Shown piece after piece: positions 1 to 9,625 of a DNA stretch of 43,661 nucleotides. The position numbers and the translations under genes are program-made. Below the pieces are notes generated by a model that saw only the letters and a program-made list of their open reading frames with translations, did not search any database and had not been told where the DNA came from. The DNA is taken from the NCBI GenBank assembly GCA_002753335.1, contig PEAD01000026.1, positions 1-43,661 of the forward strand, read 5' to 3'. Each line of letters opens with the position of its first letter. The first letter of the stretch is position 1. This DNA comes from Nitrospirae bacterium MYbin3 (GTDB lineage: Bacteria > Nitrospirota > Thermodesulfovibrionia > Thermodesulfovibrionales > Dissulfurispiraceae).

Positions 1-1185
1 ATCCACAGCCACTATCAGGTCAAGGCTGCTTATCAATCCAGCAGTATCTTCAAAGCTTCGTATCTCTTCAGTAAAATCTATTAACTTGGGATGAACTCCT
101 CCAGTCTTGTTCAATACCTGAAGGCTGTAGAAATCTATACCTTGAATATCCAACAACTGCTTCATAACTTCAAAACCGCAGGACCTGTTTCTGTCATTTC
201 TGTGCTCAGGGTTGCCTGCCCAGCTTATGCCCACCTTTAGCCTGTCCTTATTGCCGACGATTCTTTTTTCCCATTTCGCAATTATTTCTTCAGATGGCCT
301 TATGTAAGGAATGTTCGCAGGTATGCTTGAAAGCTCGGTCTTAAACGCAAGGGGCAGGCTCAAAATAGGACAGTGGAGGTCAAAATCAGGTATGGCTTCT
401 CCTTTTGACACTGCTGCATTTACCCCTGCGGTATTTTTCAAAAGAGATACGAGGGCAGGTTGGCATTCAACTATAACCTTAGCCCCCATCTGTGCAATCA
501 AAGGGGCGTATCGTATGAACTGCAGTGTATCACCGTAACCCTGTTCTGCATGAAGGAGTATGGTTTTGCCCTTAATATCAGAACCGTTCCAGTGAGGCTG
601 TGAGAAGTCTCTGTGGTGTATCAGGTAATCTCCTTTTTCCCAACGCCATTCGTGCTCTTCCCATCCTTCTTTAAAATTCCCCAGCAATAAAAGCGTCAGC
701 GCCCTGTTGAAATGGGCTTCTGGGTATGCAATATCAAGTGCAAGCGCTCTATGAAACAATTCAAGAGCATTTTTAAACATAATTTTGTCATGCAATAAAA
801 CACCTATATTGTTCAGAGCTTCGATATATGATGGATTTAGCTCAAGAGCTTTTTTATAAAATGTCAGGGCATCATCGTAAAGCCGCATTTCCTTGAGGGC
901 ATTGCCTAAGTTGTAGTAGGCTTCAGCAAAGTCCGGTTTTAGCTCGATGGCTTTTTTGTATAGCAATACAGAATCTTCAAATTCAACATTTGTCTTGTGA
1001 ACATTTGCCAAATTGTAATAAGCCTCGGCATAGTCAGGATTAAGCTGTAGCGCCTTTCTGTAGCATTGAATCGCTTTGGAATACTCTTTTTCCAAACTAT
1101 ACTCTATTCCAAGGTCGTTGTACGCCTCAGCACTGTCTGGATTTAATTTAAGCTCTTCCAGCTTTTGTCGTATCTTGTCGGTCAT
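1..1185 (-). CDS. TPR-containing GT9-like glycosyltransferase, C-terminus cut by window edge
   Basis: The reverse complement reads open from an ATG at 1185 to base 1, giving 395 residues with no stop. Residues about 15-180 are tetratricopeptide repeats with the usual AEAYYNL pattern. A GT-B domain of the heptosyltransferase-like kind begins near residue 205: the motif LLHAEQGYGDTLQFIRY sits at 210-226, VGISWAGNPEHRNDRNRS at 318-335, and the visible part ends in LDLIVAVD, which in relatives precedes the donor-binding end of the domain. The family is the common TPR-glycosyltransferase group that adds sugars to proteins or surface polymers; the acceptor is unknown. No good ribosome binding site is visible; a TATATT box ends eight bases before the ATG, so the message may have almost no leader. 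It is divergent from the CgeB-like gene at 1330. Confidence 0.85.
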   Translation of the reverse strand, partial: MTDKIRQKLEELKLNPDSAEAYNDLGIEYSLEKEYSKAIQCYRKALQLNPDYAEAYYNLANVHKTNVEFEDSVLLYKKAIELKPDFAEAYYNLGNALKEMRLYDDALTFYKKALELNPSYIEALNNIGVLLHDKIMFKNALELFHRALALDIAYPEAHFNRALTLLLLGNFKEGWEEHEWRWEKGDYLIHHRDFSQPHWNGSDIKGKTILLHAEQGYGDTLQFIRYAPLIAQMGAKVIVECQPALVSLLKNTAGVNAAVSKGEAIPDFDLHCPILSLPLAFKTELSSIPANIPYIRPSEEIIAKWEKRIVGNKDRLKVGISWAGNPEHRNDRNRSCGFEVMKQLLDIQGIDFYSLQVLNKTGGVHPKLIDFTEEIRSFEDTAGLISSLDLIVAVD

Positions 1186-1329
1186 CTGTTTTCAATATAA
1201 CAAATCAGCATGCAATCATACATCTTTATTTTTGCTATCACCTCAGGTTGTTGACTCGGATGCTTTCGGCGTATTAAGATTTTTTGTGCAGCTCCAGAGT
1301 TTTTCTGATCAAGGGGGCGCGGAATCTTA
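1186..1329. promoter_or_regulatory. Divergent intergenic region between two glycosyltransferase genes
   Basis: This 144-base spacer must hold promoters for both directions. Leftward, TATATT close to the start codon at 1185 is a candidate -10. Rightward, TTGACT at 1251-1256 followed after 15 bases by TATTAA at 1272-1277 is a weak candidate. Neither is strong enough to be sure. Confidence 0.3.
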
Positions 1330-2760
1330 ATGGAAGATAAAAAAGCGAGAATCCTTTTTAGCCGCACCTCCATCCCTTTTCCTCATGGATATTATTACGA
1401 AAGGGCTCTCAAGAAGTCTTTTGACGTAATCACCTATGGGCCTCATTTTCCTGATGAGATGTATTCGGTGCTTAATATCGAAGAGACCAGAGATATTAAG
1501 ATAGAAGCTGATATCCCTTATTTCACCGATGATATAACCGAGGTTATGAAGAAGCTCCCGTGGACACCCGACTTATTTCTCTGGACCGACAACTTTTACT
1601 GGTATCTTATGAAAGGGTTGAAAAAGCTGCCCTGTCCGACCGCCTGTTTTCTCCTTGACCCGCAGTATTTTCCTGACCTAAAGACAAAGGTTGCTCAGCA
1701 TTTCGATTTTGTTTTTGTTTCTCAGAAGAAACATCTTTCTCTTTATCAAGGGGAGGGATGCAGGAGAGTTCATTGGCTTACGCATGCCTGCGATCCTGAG
1801 CTCCACGGGACAGAGCCAATCCGTAAAAAATACGATATCAGCTTTGTGGGAACTCTCTCTCCTGGACGCAGGGAGATGATTGACCTGCTCAGCAGCAGGT
1901 TTAACATGCATTACGAGAGATGTTTCGGGAAGAGGATAGCGGAAGTCTATTCCCAATCAAAAATTGTATTCAATATTTCGAATTGCGGAGAGATAAACAT
2001 GAGGGTATTTGAGGCTATGGCATCCGGCAGCATGCTTCTTACAGATGCAGCGCCCGAAAGCAGTCTTTCTGAGCTTTTTGAGGACAAAAAGCACCTTGTG
2101 TTTTACAGGAACAATGAGGAACTTATCGCACTTGCTGACCACTATCTCAGAAATGATGATGAGAGGGAAGCGATAGCTGCCGCAGGCAAGCAAGAGGTTT
2201 TTGCAAAACATACTTATGACCACAGGGTGGCGACTCTTGTGGCTACTGTTAGATCTTCTCTAGGGGGAGAAACAGTTTCTTCGCTTAGAGAAGGTTCTTC
2301 TTATAACACTGAAGGTCTTTTGTCCAATGATACAACCAGAAATGTTTCTTCTGAGGCGCAGGAGTGGATGCAGCGTGGAATTATGTGCCAAGACAAAGGC
2401 GAATCGGAGAGCTCAGTATCTGCCTATTTAGAGGCGGTCAGGTTAGAACCCTGCTACGCCGAAGCCTATAATAATCTTGGCAAGATATCTAAAGACAACG
2501 GAGATATCGACAAAGCGATTTTTTACTATCAGAAGGCGTTGCAATGCAGTCCTGAATATGCTGTAGGGTATTATAATCTTGGAAATGCTTTCCTGATGAA
2601 GAATGAGAAACAAAAGGCTCTACGCTGCTACGATAAGGCTATACAGATTAATCCACTTTATGCCGAGGCCTATTACAATCTTTCCGAAGTATTTCTGCGT
2701 GAGGGAGCATTCGAGAAGCATATGGAATATCTGCGCAAGGCTTGGGAGTGCCTTGAATAA
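1330..2760 (+). CDS. CgeB-like glycosyltransferase with C-terminal TPRs
   Basis: The protein has 476 residues. The N-terminal 300 residues resemble the CgeB/Glyco_trans_1_2 type of GT-B glycosyltransferase: an N-terminal half with LFLWTDNFYWYL and CFLLDPQYFPD, then KKYDISFVGTLSPGRREMI and the donor-site stretch NMRVFEAMASGSMLLTD. A variable linker (about 300-340) leads into four TPRs (about 343-476; AEAYNNLGKISKDNGDIDKA, AVGYYNLGNAF, AEAYYNLSEVF). Enzymes of this type occur in flagellin, spore-coat and O-antigen glycosylation loci; the sugar and acceptor cannot be told here. The start is the ATG at 1330 with GGA six bases upstream. It opens a rightward run of seven closely packed genes that reaches 12320. 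Confidence 0.85.
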   Translation: MEDKKARILFSRTSIPFPHGYYYERALKKSFDVITYGPHFPDEMYSVLNIEETRDIKIEADIPYFTDDITEVMKKLPWTPDLFLWTDNFYWYLMKGLKKLPCPTACFLLDPQYFPDLKTKVAQHFDFVFVSQKKHLSLYQGEGCRRVHWLTHACDPELHGTEPIRKKYDISFVGTLSPGRREMIDLLSSRFNMHYERCFGKRIAEVYSQSKIVFNISNCGEINMRVFEAMASGSMLLTDAAPESSLSELFEDKKHLVFYRNNEELIALADHYLRNDDEREAIAAAGKQEVFAKHTYDHRVATLVATVRSSLGGETVSSLREGSSYNTEGLLSNDTTRNVSSEAQEWMQRGIMCQDKGESESSVSAYLEAVRLEPCYAEAYNNLGKISKDNGDIDKAIFYYQKALQCSPEYAVGYYNLGNAFLMKNEKQKALRCYDKAIQINPLYAEAYYNLSEVFLREGAFEKHMEYLRKAWECLE

Positions 2761-2812
2761 GGGAATCGTGATGGACATAGAATTTAAAATCAGGCCATAT
2801 TGAGGTTAAACT

Positions 2813-5779
2813 TTGACGCTTTTGGATCAGTATTTTGAAACCTTTAACCAAAATGACATTGAAATATTCTTGAAATCGTACAGGCACGCGCTTGGACTGT
2901 TGCGCGAGTCTGGTCGGTCTTGCGAAGCATACGATCTTATATTTGAAGCATCAGCAAAAATTTATCTTTTGCCCCAAGCAATCACCTCTTGCCAAAAAGC
3001 GATAAAAGAAGACGCTTTGTATGAAAAGGCATATTCAAATCTGTTCAATATTTATTACAACCTCGGCCTCTTTTATTCCGCGAAAAAAGTAATAAAAAAA
3101 ATGTCATCGATTTTTCCAGAAAACAAAGACTGGCCGGTTGTTTTTGATAAATTGGAACAAAAATATCCTGATAAGTACGTAACTTTTTATATCCCATGTT
3201 ATAACGTTGAACAGTATATAGCCCAAACAATAGAGGGCATAATGGCCCAGAGCTATGAGATACAAGAAATACTTGTTATAGACGACTGCTCGCCTGACCA
3301 GTCGGCCGAGATAGCCGCAAAATATCCGGTAAGAATCATAAAACATGATCTAAACAAGGGGCTTTCAGCAGCCCGGAATACTGCTTTGAGAAATGCTCGT
3401 ACCGAGTTTATAGCATCTGTTGATACGGATGCGGTGCCGGATGTTTTTTGGCTGGAGCGCATAATACTTGCTTTTGACAATGACTCGATTGCAGGAGTTG
3501 GGGGCAGGCTTATAGAAAAAAATACAGTGACTCTTGCTGACCGTTGGAGGCAGATAAGATTAAGCCAGGATCACGGAGAAGCTGTTGTTGACAACGCTCT
3601 GCTTTTTGGAAGCAATGCTGTTTTCCGTACCGAAGCATTAATTAATGCAGGAGGGTATCTAGATTCTCTTAGGTCTAATAGTGAAGACGCCTACATTAGC
3701 AATACGTTGTTAAGAACAGGATACAGCTTGCGTTATGTGCCTGAAGCTGAATGCTTTCATTTGAGGAAAGATAGTGTTAAGTCTGTGATTGATACGTGTT
3801 ATAACTGGAGAAAGCCGTATTGGGAAATGAAAGGTGCCTTTATCGATATAAAACTATTGGCCGAAAAAGGGGCAGCGATTGTTTCAGAGTGCATGCGCGA
3901 TTTTTCTGAGGTGTTAAAAAACAGGCATTTTGATCTTCTTTATTTCGATTTTCTAAATGCTATAAGAAGCATATTCAAGGATTTGCTGATGATGCGCCAA
4001 AAGTTTTCTTCAGAGCAAATTATTGAAACTTCGGACGCAGCATATGTTGTGCTGCTGTGCATGCTTAATAAATCGGTCTTTTTAAATAGTAGGCTTATTG
4101 GCTTTATTATCGAGAATATAAGCGATCTGACAGCTCATTCTGAAGAGAAAAAGAAAAGTCTTGATGATATTGTTTTAATGATACTGCCTAAAGCAAAAAG
4201 CGAAGAAAATATTTGTCAAATCTTGAAGGATATAGGCGTATTTGAGCAGGCTGATTTTGATTATCTGTCTGAAGTTTTTTTAAATGTTCTTTCTGAAATA
4301 CTTTTAAATATTGACGATACTGTTGCATCCATGCTCGAAACAACAGCAAGGCGTATAAGGCATGAAGCGGAACACTCCCCATATAAGTCCGACAAAAGGG
4401 TTATGCTTTTAAATCCTCCTTGGAGGTTCGGCAACAGGACGGGGGTTCGGGCAGGCTCTCGCTGGCCGTTCACATCACAGAGATGCGAATCTGGAATGGG
4501 ATATATACCGTATCCTTTTTTCCTAGGCTATCTATCATCAATTCTAACCGATAGAGGCATAGGCAATGTTATTGTCGATGCCATAGCAGAAGAGTTAACG
4601 AATCATGAATTTATAGAGAGGGTTGCAGGGTTTGAACCGGAGGTGGTTCTTATAGAAACCTCAACAGCCTCGTTTGTAAAAGACTGTTTGTGGCTTTTGA
4701 AGATAAAGGAAAGACTGCCTTATACAAAAGTGATTTTGACAGGAACTCATGTAACGGCTTTGGGAGAAGAAATAATATCAGAAAATCCGTTTATTGATTT
4801 TACAATTCAGGGAGAGTATGAACTTGCTGCAGCTGAATTGATAAATGCTCTAATAAACGGCAATGACTATGTCTCAATAAAAGGCCTTCTTTTTATCGGT
4901 GCAGACGGAAATATTGTTGATAACGGCTCAACAGAGCCTATTACAGATATTGATAGTCTTCCTTGGCCAGAGAGGCTTACGGTGCCGATATACAAATACA
5001 ATGATCTGTTTGCGGGCATGGCCTACCCGAGTCTTCAGGTGCATGGGAGCAGGGGATGTCCGTACAAGTGTGTTTTCTGTGTGTGGCCGCAGATACTGTA
5101 TGGCAATGGTTCTTACAGGCCTCGCTTACCAGAGAAAATAGCGGATGAAATTGAATACTGCGTTACGACCTTCGGATTCAAATCATTTTATTTTGATGAT
5201 GATACATTTAACATCGGCAAGGAAAGGATATTGAAACTATGCCAGGAATTTGTGAAGAGAGGCATTACAGCCCCTTGGGGGGCGATGGCTCGTGCTGATA
5301 CTGCGGATTATGAAATGCTTTCTGCCATGAAGCAGGCTGGCATGGTGGGCATAAAATTTGGCGTTGAGTCTGGTGTTCAGGAACTGGTGAACAGTGCTAG
5401 TAAGAACCTTGATCTTGAAAAGGTGGAAAAGGCTATGCAGTGGTGCAAAGAGCTTGGCATAAAAACTCATCTTACATTTACGTTTGGATTGCCGGGCGAG
5501 ACCGAAGAAACAATAGACAAAACCATCGAATTTGCCAAGAGGCTTAATCCAGACACTATTCAGTTTTCTATTACCACCCCATTCCCCGGAACAAAATATT
5601 ATAAAAAGCTTAAGGATGAAGGGCATCTGATTACCGAAGAATGGGAAAAATATGATGGCGGCTTGCATACGGTCATAAAATCGGATAATCTTACAAAAGA
5701 ATGCCTTGAGAAAGCCGTAATATCTGCAAACAATGAATTCTGGAAATTTAAAATGCAACTTAAGGAGAAGGCTTTATGA
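2813..5779 (+). CDS. TPR-GT2 glycosyltransferase fused to a B12-binding radical SAM enzyme
   Basis: One uninterrupted 988-residue frame. The start must be TTG at 2813, because an in-frame TGA lies at 2801-2803; GAGG at 2802-2805 is the ribosome binding site. Residues 1-110 are TPR-like helices. Residues about 122-335 are a GT2 family GT-A domain: [23 protein letters not shown] with D157/D158, and the metal-binding DxD D204-T-D206. Residues about 335-520 are a helical stretch with no domain I recognise. From about 522 comes a cobalamin-binding Rossmann domain ([13 protein letters not shown]; later [14 protein letters not shown], without the DxHxxG of base-off binders), then a radical SAM core with the cluster ligands C749, C753 and C756 (GCPYKCVFC) and [12 protein letters not shown]. 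Such enzymes often methylate or rearrange unactivated carbons. The two catalytic halves are normally separate proteins. The stop overlaps the next gene by four bases. Confidence 0.88.
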   Translation: MTLLDQYFETFNQNDIEIFLKSYRHALGLLRESGRSCEAYDLIFEASAKIYLLPQAITSCQKAIKEDALYEKAYSNLFNIYYNLGLFYSAKKVIKKMSSIFPENKDWPVVFDKLEQKYPDKYVTFYIPCYNVEQYIAQTIEGIMAQSYEIQEILVIDDCSPDQSAEIAAKYPVRIIKHDLNKGLSAARNTALRNARTEFIASVDTDAVPDVFWLERIILAFDNDSIAGVGGRLIEKNTVTLADRWRQIRLSQDHGEAVVDNALLFGSNAVFRTEALINAGGYLDSLRSNSEDAYISNTLLRTGYSLRYVPEAECFHLRKDSVKSVIDTCYNWRKPYWEMKGAFIDIKLLAEKGAAIVSECMRDFSEVLKNRHFDLLYFDFLNAIRSIFKDLLMMRQKFSSEQIIETSDAAYVVLLCMLNKSVFLNSRLIGFIIENISDLTAHSEEKKKSLDDIVLMILPKAKSEENICQILKDIGVFEQADFDYLSEVFLNVLSEILLNIDDTVASMLETTARRIRHEAEHSPYKSDKRVMLLNPPWRFGNRTGVRAGSRWPFTSQRCESGMGYIPYPFFLGYLSSILTDRGIGNVIVDAIAEELTNHEFIERVAGFEPEVVLIETSTASFVKDCLWLLKIKERLPYTKVILTGTHVTALGEEIISENPFIDFTIQGEYELAAAELINALINGNDYVSIKGLLFIGADGNIVDNGSTEPITDIDSLPWPERLTVPIYKYNDLFAGMAYPSLQVHGSRGCPYKCVFCVWPQILYGNGSYRPRLPEKIADEIEYCVTTFGFKSFYFDDDTFNIGKERILKLCQEFVKRGITAPWGAMARADTADYEMLSAMKQAGMVGIKFGVESGVQELVNSASKNLDLEKVEKAMQWCKELGIKTHLTFTFGLPGETEETIDKTIEFAKRLNPDTIQFSITTPFPGTKYYKKLKDEGHLITEEWEKYDGGLHTVIKSDNLTKECLEKAVISANNEFWKFKMQLKEKAL

Positions 5780-6834
5780 GCATAGTTCTTGTAACCGGTT
5801 CTGCAGGGCTTATCGGTTCTGAAGCGGTTCGCTTCTTTTGCGAAAAGGGTTTTGATGTTGTGGGCATTGACAACAATCTGAGAAAATCTTTTTTTGGGCC
5901 TGACGCATCAACCGAATGGAATAAGCAACAACTTGCGGCCTCATATAAAAACTACAAGCATTACGATCTTGATATAAGAGACGAGGGTGGCATATCAGAT
6001 GTTTTTTCTAAATACCGAGGAAATATAGCTCTTATTATTCATGCTGCTGCGCAACCGTCACACGACTGGGCAGCAAAAGAGCCGACTACCGATTTTACGG
6101 TAAATGCAAACGGTACTCTTGTTCTGCTGGAGTGCCTAAGAAAACTCTCTCCAGAAGCGGTTTTTATTTATACATCGACAAACAAGGTTTATGGTGACAC
6201 GCCGAATGAATTGCCTTTAATAGAACTTGAAACACGTTTTGAACTGCCGGCTGAGCATCAATTTTATAACGGTATTGACGAAACTATGAGTATAGACTCA
6301 TCCACGCACAGCCTCTTTGGCGTATCAAAAACAGCAGCAGACCTTCTTGTGCAGGAGTATGGCAGATACTTCGGTCTTAAAACAGGAGTTTTCAGGGGTG
6401 GCTGTCTTACCGGACCTGCACATTCAGGGACGATGCTCCACGGCTTCCTCTCATACCTCATGCTGTGCTGCATAAGCGGCGGCAAATACTCGATATTCGG
6501 ATATAAAGGCAAGCAGGTGCGGGACAATATACATTCTTTAGATCTTGTTAATGCCTTCTACCACTTTTTTGAAAATCCCAAACGTGGTGAGGTATATAAT
6601 ATTGGTGGCAGCAGAAAGTCTAACGTTTCGATGCTTGAAGCAGTAACCTTATGCGAAAAGATTTCGGGTAAAAAAATGAACATAGAATACATAGACAAAA
6701 ACCGTATCGGAGACCATATTTGGTGGATAAGCGATATATCAAAGTTCAGAAAAGATTATCCTGGCTGGGATATCAGATACGGTATAACCGAAATTCTGGA
6801 AGATATTTATAATGCAAAGAAAAGCCGCCACTAG
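5776..6834 (+). CDS. NAD-dependent sugar-nucleotide epimerase/dehydratase, CDP-paratose/tyvelose epimerase-like
   Basis: The 352-residue protein is an extended short-chain dehydrogenase. It has the NAD-binding [10 protein letters not shown] at residues 7-16, [10 protein letters not shown], the Thr/Ser site [11 protein letters not shown], and the substrate-domain stretch [17 protein letters not shown] typical of CDP-paratose/tyvelose-type epimerases. The usual catalytic Tyr of YxxxK is Phe181 (codon TTT at 6316-6318), with Lys185 kept, as HSLFGVSK. I recall the same F in relatives of this subgroup, so it may be a family trait and not a lesion. Its ATG overlaps the upstream stop as ATGA, which suggests translational coupling with the GT2-radical SAM gene. 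It likely prepares a nucleotide sugar; the exact substrate is not readable from sequence. Confidence 0.85.
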   Translation: MSIVLVTGSAGLIGSEAVRFFCEKGFDVVGIDNNLRKSFFGPDASTEWNKQQLAASYKNYKHYDLDIRDEGGISDVFSKYRGNIALIIHAAAQPSHDWAAKEPTTDFTVNANGTLVLLECLRKLSPEAVFIYTSTNKVYGDTPNELPLIELETRFELPAEHQFYNGIDETMSIDSSTHSLFGVSKTAADLLVQEYGRYFGLKTGVFRGGCLTGPAHSGTMLHGFLSYLMLCCISGGKYSIFGYKGKQVRDNIHSLDLVNAFYHFFENPKRGEVYNIGGSRKSNVSMLEAVTLCEKISGKKMNIEYIDKNRIGDHIWWISDISKFRKDYPGWDIRYGITEILEDIYNAKKSRH

Positions 6835-7879
6835 CAAAGGCCGGATTCAGGGCAGAACAATTCTTGTAGCAGGCGGCGCAGGCTTTATAGGCGCTAACAT
6901 TTGTTTCTATTTGAAAAAGAAGCATCCGTCCTGCCGTATAATATCATTAGATAATCTAAAACGGCGCGGTTCTGAAATTAATATAGAACTGCAGAAAAAT
7001 AACGGTATCGAATTCATTCATGGTGATGTTCGCTGCAAAGAAGACCTTAAAATCGGCCACAGTATTGATGCTATAATAGAATGCTCCGCAGAGCCTTCGG
7101 TTGTAGCAGGGTATGGCGAGAATCCTGAATATATTCTGAATACGAACTTATTGGGCGCGATTAATTGTTTTGAACTTGCCCGCAATAAAGGCGCCGATGT
7201 TATATTTCTGTCTACAAGCAGGGTGTACCCATATGAGTTGATTAATTCACTGCCTTTTATAGAAAAGGCAACACGGTATGAGTTTTCCGGAAACTATTCT
7301 AGCGGTGTCAGAGAGGATTTTCCTATTGTGGGCCCCAAAACATTGTATGGAGCTACAAAGTTGGCATCCGAACAAATACTTGTGGAATACATGGCCCAAT
7401 ACGGGATAAAAGGGGTCATAAATAGATGCGGTACCGTGGCCGGCCCCGGCCAGTTTGGAAAAGTCGATCAAGGGGTTTTTACTTACTGGATCATGGCGCA
7501 CTTATCAAGGAGCCCTCTGCAGTATATCGGGTTTGGGGGATCGGGCAAACAAGTTCGCGATCTGCTTCATGTAGATGATCTTTGCAGACTGATAGAATTG
7601 CAGCTTCTCGATATGGATGTCGGCAACCAGAAAATATTCAACGTAGGCGGAGGCAAAGCCAATACTTTTTCGCTGCTTGAGGCAACGTTATTGTGTGAGC
7701 GGATATCCGGCAGAAAGGTCAGAAAAAGCCGAATAAAAGAGACTCGTTCCGGTGATGTCAGGATTTATTATACTGACATAAAAAATGTTGAAACGGTTTT
7801 CCGATGGAAACCCGAAAAATCTGCAGAAAAAATCATGAGCGATATTTATGAATGGCTTAAAGCTATAAAAAAGGCATGA
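6812..7879 (+). CDS. NAD-dependent sugar-nucleotide epimerase, tyvelose epimerase-like (paralogue)
   Basis: A 355-residue extended SDR with a short extra N-terminus before [11 protein letters not shown] (residues 19-29). The catalytic pair is intact here: Y179-G-A-T-K183. The substrate domain has [18 protein letters not shown], closely matching the tyvelose epimerase family and echoing [17 protein letters not shown] in the gene before it, so the two are paralogues of different subgroups. The ATG at 6812 lies 23 bases inside the upstream gene, with GGAAG nine bases before it; no later Met precedes the NAD motif, so the overlap is real. Its TGA overlaps the next ATG. Together the pair could carry out two successive changes on one nucleotide sugar, which is inference. 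Confidence 0.85.
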   Translation: MQRKAATSKGRIQGRTILVAGGAGFIGANICFYLKKKHPSCRIISLDNLKRRGSEINIELQKNNGIEFIHGDVRCKEDLKIGHSIDAIIECSAEPSVVAGYGENPEYILNTNLLGAINCFELARNKGADVIFLSTSRVYPYELINSLPFIEKATRYEFSGNYSSGVREDFPIVGPKTLYGATKLASEQILVEYMAQYGIKGVINRCGTVAGPGQFGKVDQGVFTYWIMAHLSRSPLQYIGFGGSGKQVRDLLHVDDLCRLIELQLLDMDVGNQKIFNVGGGKANTFSLLEATLLCERISGRKVRKSRIKETRSGDVRIYYTDIKNVETVFRWKPEKSAEKIMSDIYEWLKAIKKA

Positions 7880-9624
7880 TAAAAAAATCTCTTGGCAGGA
7901 CATACAGATATACGGTGATAGCCGCTGTTGTCTGGACATTAATTGTCGGCATTTCTTTTATATGGAATTTTTACAGTGAACACAAGCTTACTGAGGAGCT
8001 TGCTAAAAACTCGGCGCTTGCAACCTTCGAAAAGGACCATGCATTCAGGCTCTGGGCAACTTCTCACGGAGGAGTTTATGTTGAGGTAAGGGATGATACC
8101 AAGCCCAATCCCTATCTCAGTGTGCCTGATCGTGACATTATAACTCCCTCTGGGAAGCGGCTGACACTTATGAACCCTGCCTATATGCTGCGCCAGATAA
8201 TGGAGCAGTATGCCGGGTTATACGGCATCATAGGAAAGATAACGAGCCTAAAACCTCTTAGACCCGAAAATGCGCCTGATGAATGGGAAAAAAATGCGCT
8301 TAAATCATTTGAGTCCGGTGTCAAAGAGGTTTTTGAGTTTACGGTGCTTAATGATAAACCATACCTGAGATTTATGCGTCCTATGCTTACGCAAAAAGGA
8401 TGTCTAAAATGCCATTTGCATCAGGGCTATAAAGAAGGTCAGGTCAGGGGAGGGATTGGAGTTTATGTCCCTATGGAACCATACCGCGGTATCGAAAAAA
8501 GGGCGTTGCAAGCTATCGCCCTCTCACATATCTCATTCTGGCTTATCGGCATAGCAGCAATGCTGATAATATCTATAAGAAGCAGGGATCGCCAGATCGA
8601 AAAGGCGAGGGCTGAAGAGAAGCTGAGGAGCATAACCGCTTCTCTTGGAGAGGGCGTCTATGTTCTTGATGACAAGGGATGTCTCGTATTTATGAATCCT
8701 GAGGCTGAACGCCTTTTCGGATGGAGCGAGAAAGAACTTCTTGGACGCAGGGTGCATGACATCATACATAATCATAAAGCCGACGCGAATGGAATCTCGG
8801 ATAAGGAATGTCCTGTGCTGTCTGTGTTGTCAACCGGCATTATGTGCCGAAACGAAAGCGATATGTTTATCAGAAAAGACGGATCAACCTTTCCAACCGC
8901 CTACATAACAACACCTATAATTGAAGACGGCAGGGTTGTAGGCGTGGTCACCGTCTTTTCGGATATCACATCGCGCAAGACCTATGAAGGCCAGATGAAA
9001 AAGTCTATGCTCGAAAAAGAGACGCTTTTGAAAGAGATACATCATAGGGTCAAAAACAATATGCAGGTGATTACAAGCATTTTGAACCTTCAGGCCAAGC
9101 TTATAAAAGATGATACTGTGGCCGAGATTTTTAGGGAAAGCCAAGCAAGGATACGGTCTATGGCTATGGTTCATGAAAGGCTCTATCGCGCAGATAATCT
9201 TTCTAAAATAGGCTTTGCAGAGTATGTGCGGAGTCTTGTTTTGGATATCATACGCTCTTACTCTGTGAACAGCGATAGAGTGAAACTTAAAATTGATATT
9301 GCCGAAGACATAGAACTTAACGTAGATAACGCAATCCCCTGCGGACTGATTATTAATGAGCTTGCTTCAAATAGTTTTAAACATGCTTTTAAATCCGGCA
9401 TGGAAGGCTTATTAACGATAAGTTTTTGCAAGAACAAAGATTCAGGGTATATACTAGCTGTCAGCGACAACGGAGCAGGATTTCCGAAGGATATCAAGTT
9501 TTCCGACACCTCCTCGCTAGGACTCAGGCTTGTCAATATGCTTGCAAAACAGCTTGGCGGCAGCATAGAGATGACTGATGTCCCGAAAGGCACCGAATTC
9601 AGAATCTGTTTTGCCGGAGATTAA
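7876..9624 (+). CDS. Membrane sensor histidine kinase with c-heme (Tll0287-like) sensor and PAS domain
   Basis: The 582-residue protein has TM1 at about 12-32, an extracytoplasmic sensor domain (about 33-210) and TM2 at about 216-235. The sensor resembles Tll0287-like/DUF3365 domains and ends with a heme c motif C176-L-K-C179-H180 inside RPMLTQKGCLKCH, followed by GGIGVYVPM. A cytoplasmic PAS domain (about 247-365) precedes a HisKA_2-type dimerisation motif LLKEIHHRVKNN (phosphoacceptor H389 or H390) and a HATPase domain (N-box NELASNSFKHA, G-box DNGAGFP). It probably senses redox state or a small ligand at the heme. The ATGA overlap with the epimerase gene couples it to the glycan operon. 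Its partner is probably the receiver protein two bases downstream. Confidence 0.9.
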   Translation: MIKKSLGRTYRYTVIAAVVWTLIVGISFIWNFYSEHKLTEELAKNSALATFEKDHAFRLWATSHGGVYVEVRDDTKPNPYLSVPDRDIITPSGKRLTLMNPAYMLRQIMEQYAGLYGIIGKITSLKPLRPENAPDEWEKNALKSFESGVKEVFEFTVLNDKPYLRFMRPMLTQKGCLKCHLHQGYKEGQVRGGIGVYVPMEPYRGIEKRALQAIALSHISFWLIGIAAMLIISIRSRDRQIEKARAEEKLRSITASLGEGVYVLDDKGCLVFMNPEAERLFGWSEKELLGRRVHDIIHNHKADANGISDKECPVLSVLSTGIMCRNESDMFIRKDGSTFPTAYITTPIIEDGRVVGVVTVFSDITSRKTYEGQMKKSMLEKETLLKEIHHRVKNNMQVITSILNLQAKLIKDDTVAEIFRESQARIRSMAMVHERLYRADNLSKIGFAEYVRSLVLDIIRSYSVNSDRVKLKIDIAEDIELNVDNAIPCGLIINELASNSFKHAFKSGMEGLLTISFCKNKDSGYILAVSDNGAGFPKDIKFSDTSSLGLRLVNMLAKQLGGSIEMTDVPKGTEFRICFAGD

Positions 9625-9625
9625 T

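Noticed and set aside
5237..5758. 173-codon minus-strand frame inside the radical SAM part
   Set aside because: It runs opposite conserved radical SAM codons and has no recognisable protein features.
9578..9625. Earlier start of the receiver-PAS gene inside the kinase gene
   Set aside because: ATG 9626 has GGAG at the right distance and lies just after the kinase stop; the extra residues are not part of a receiver domain.
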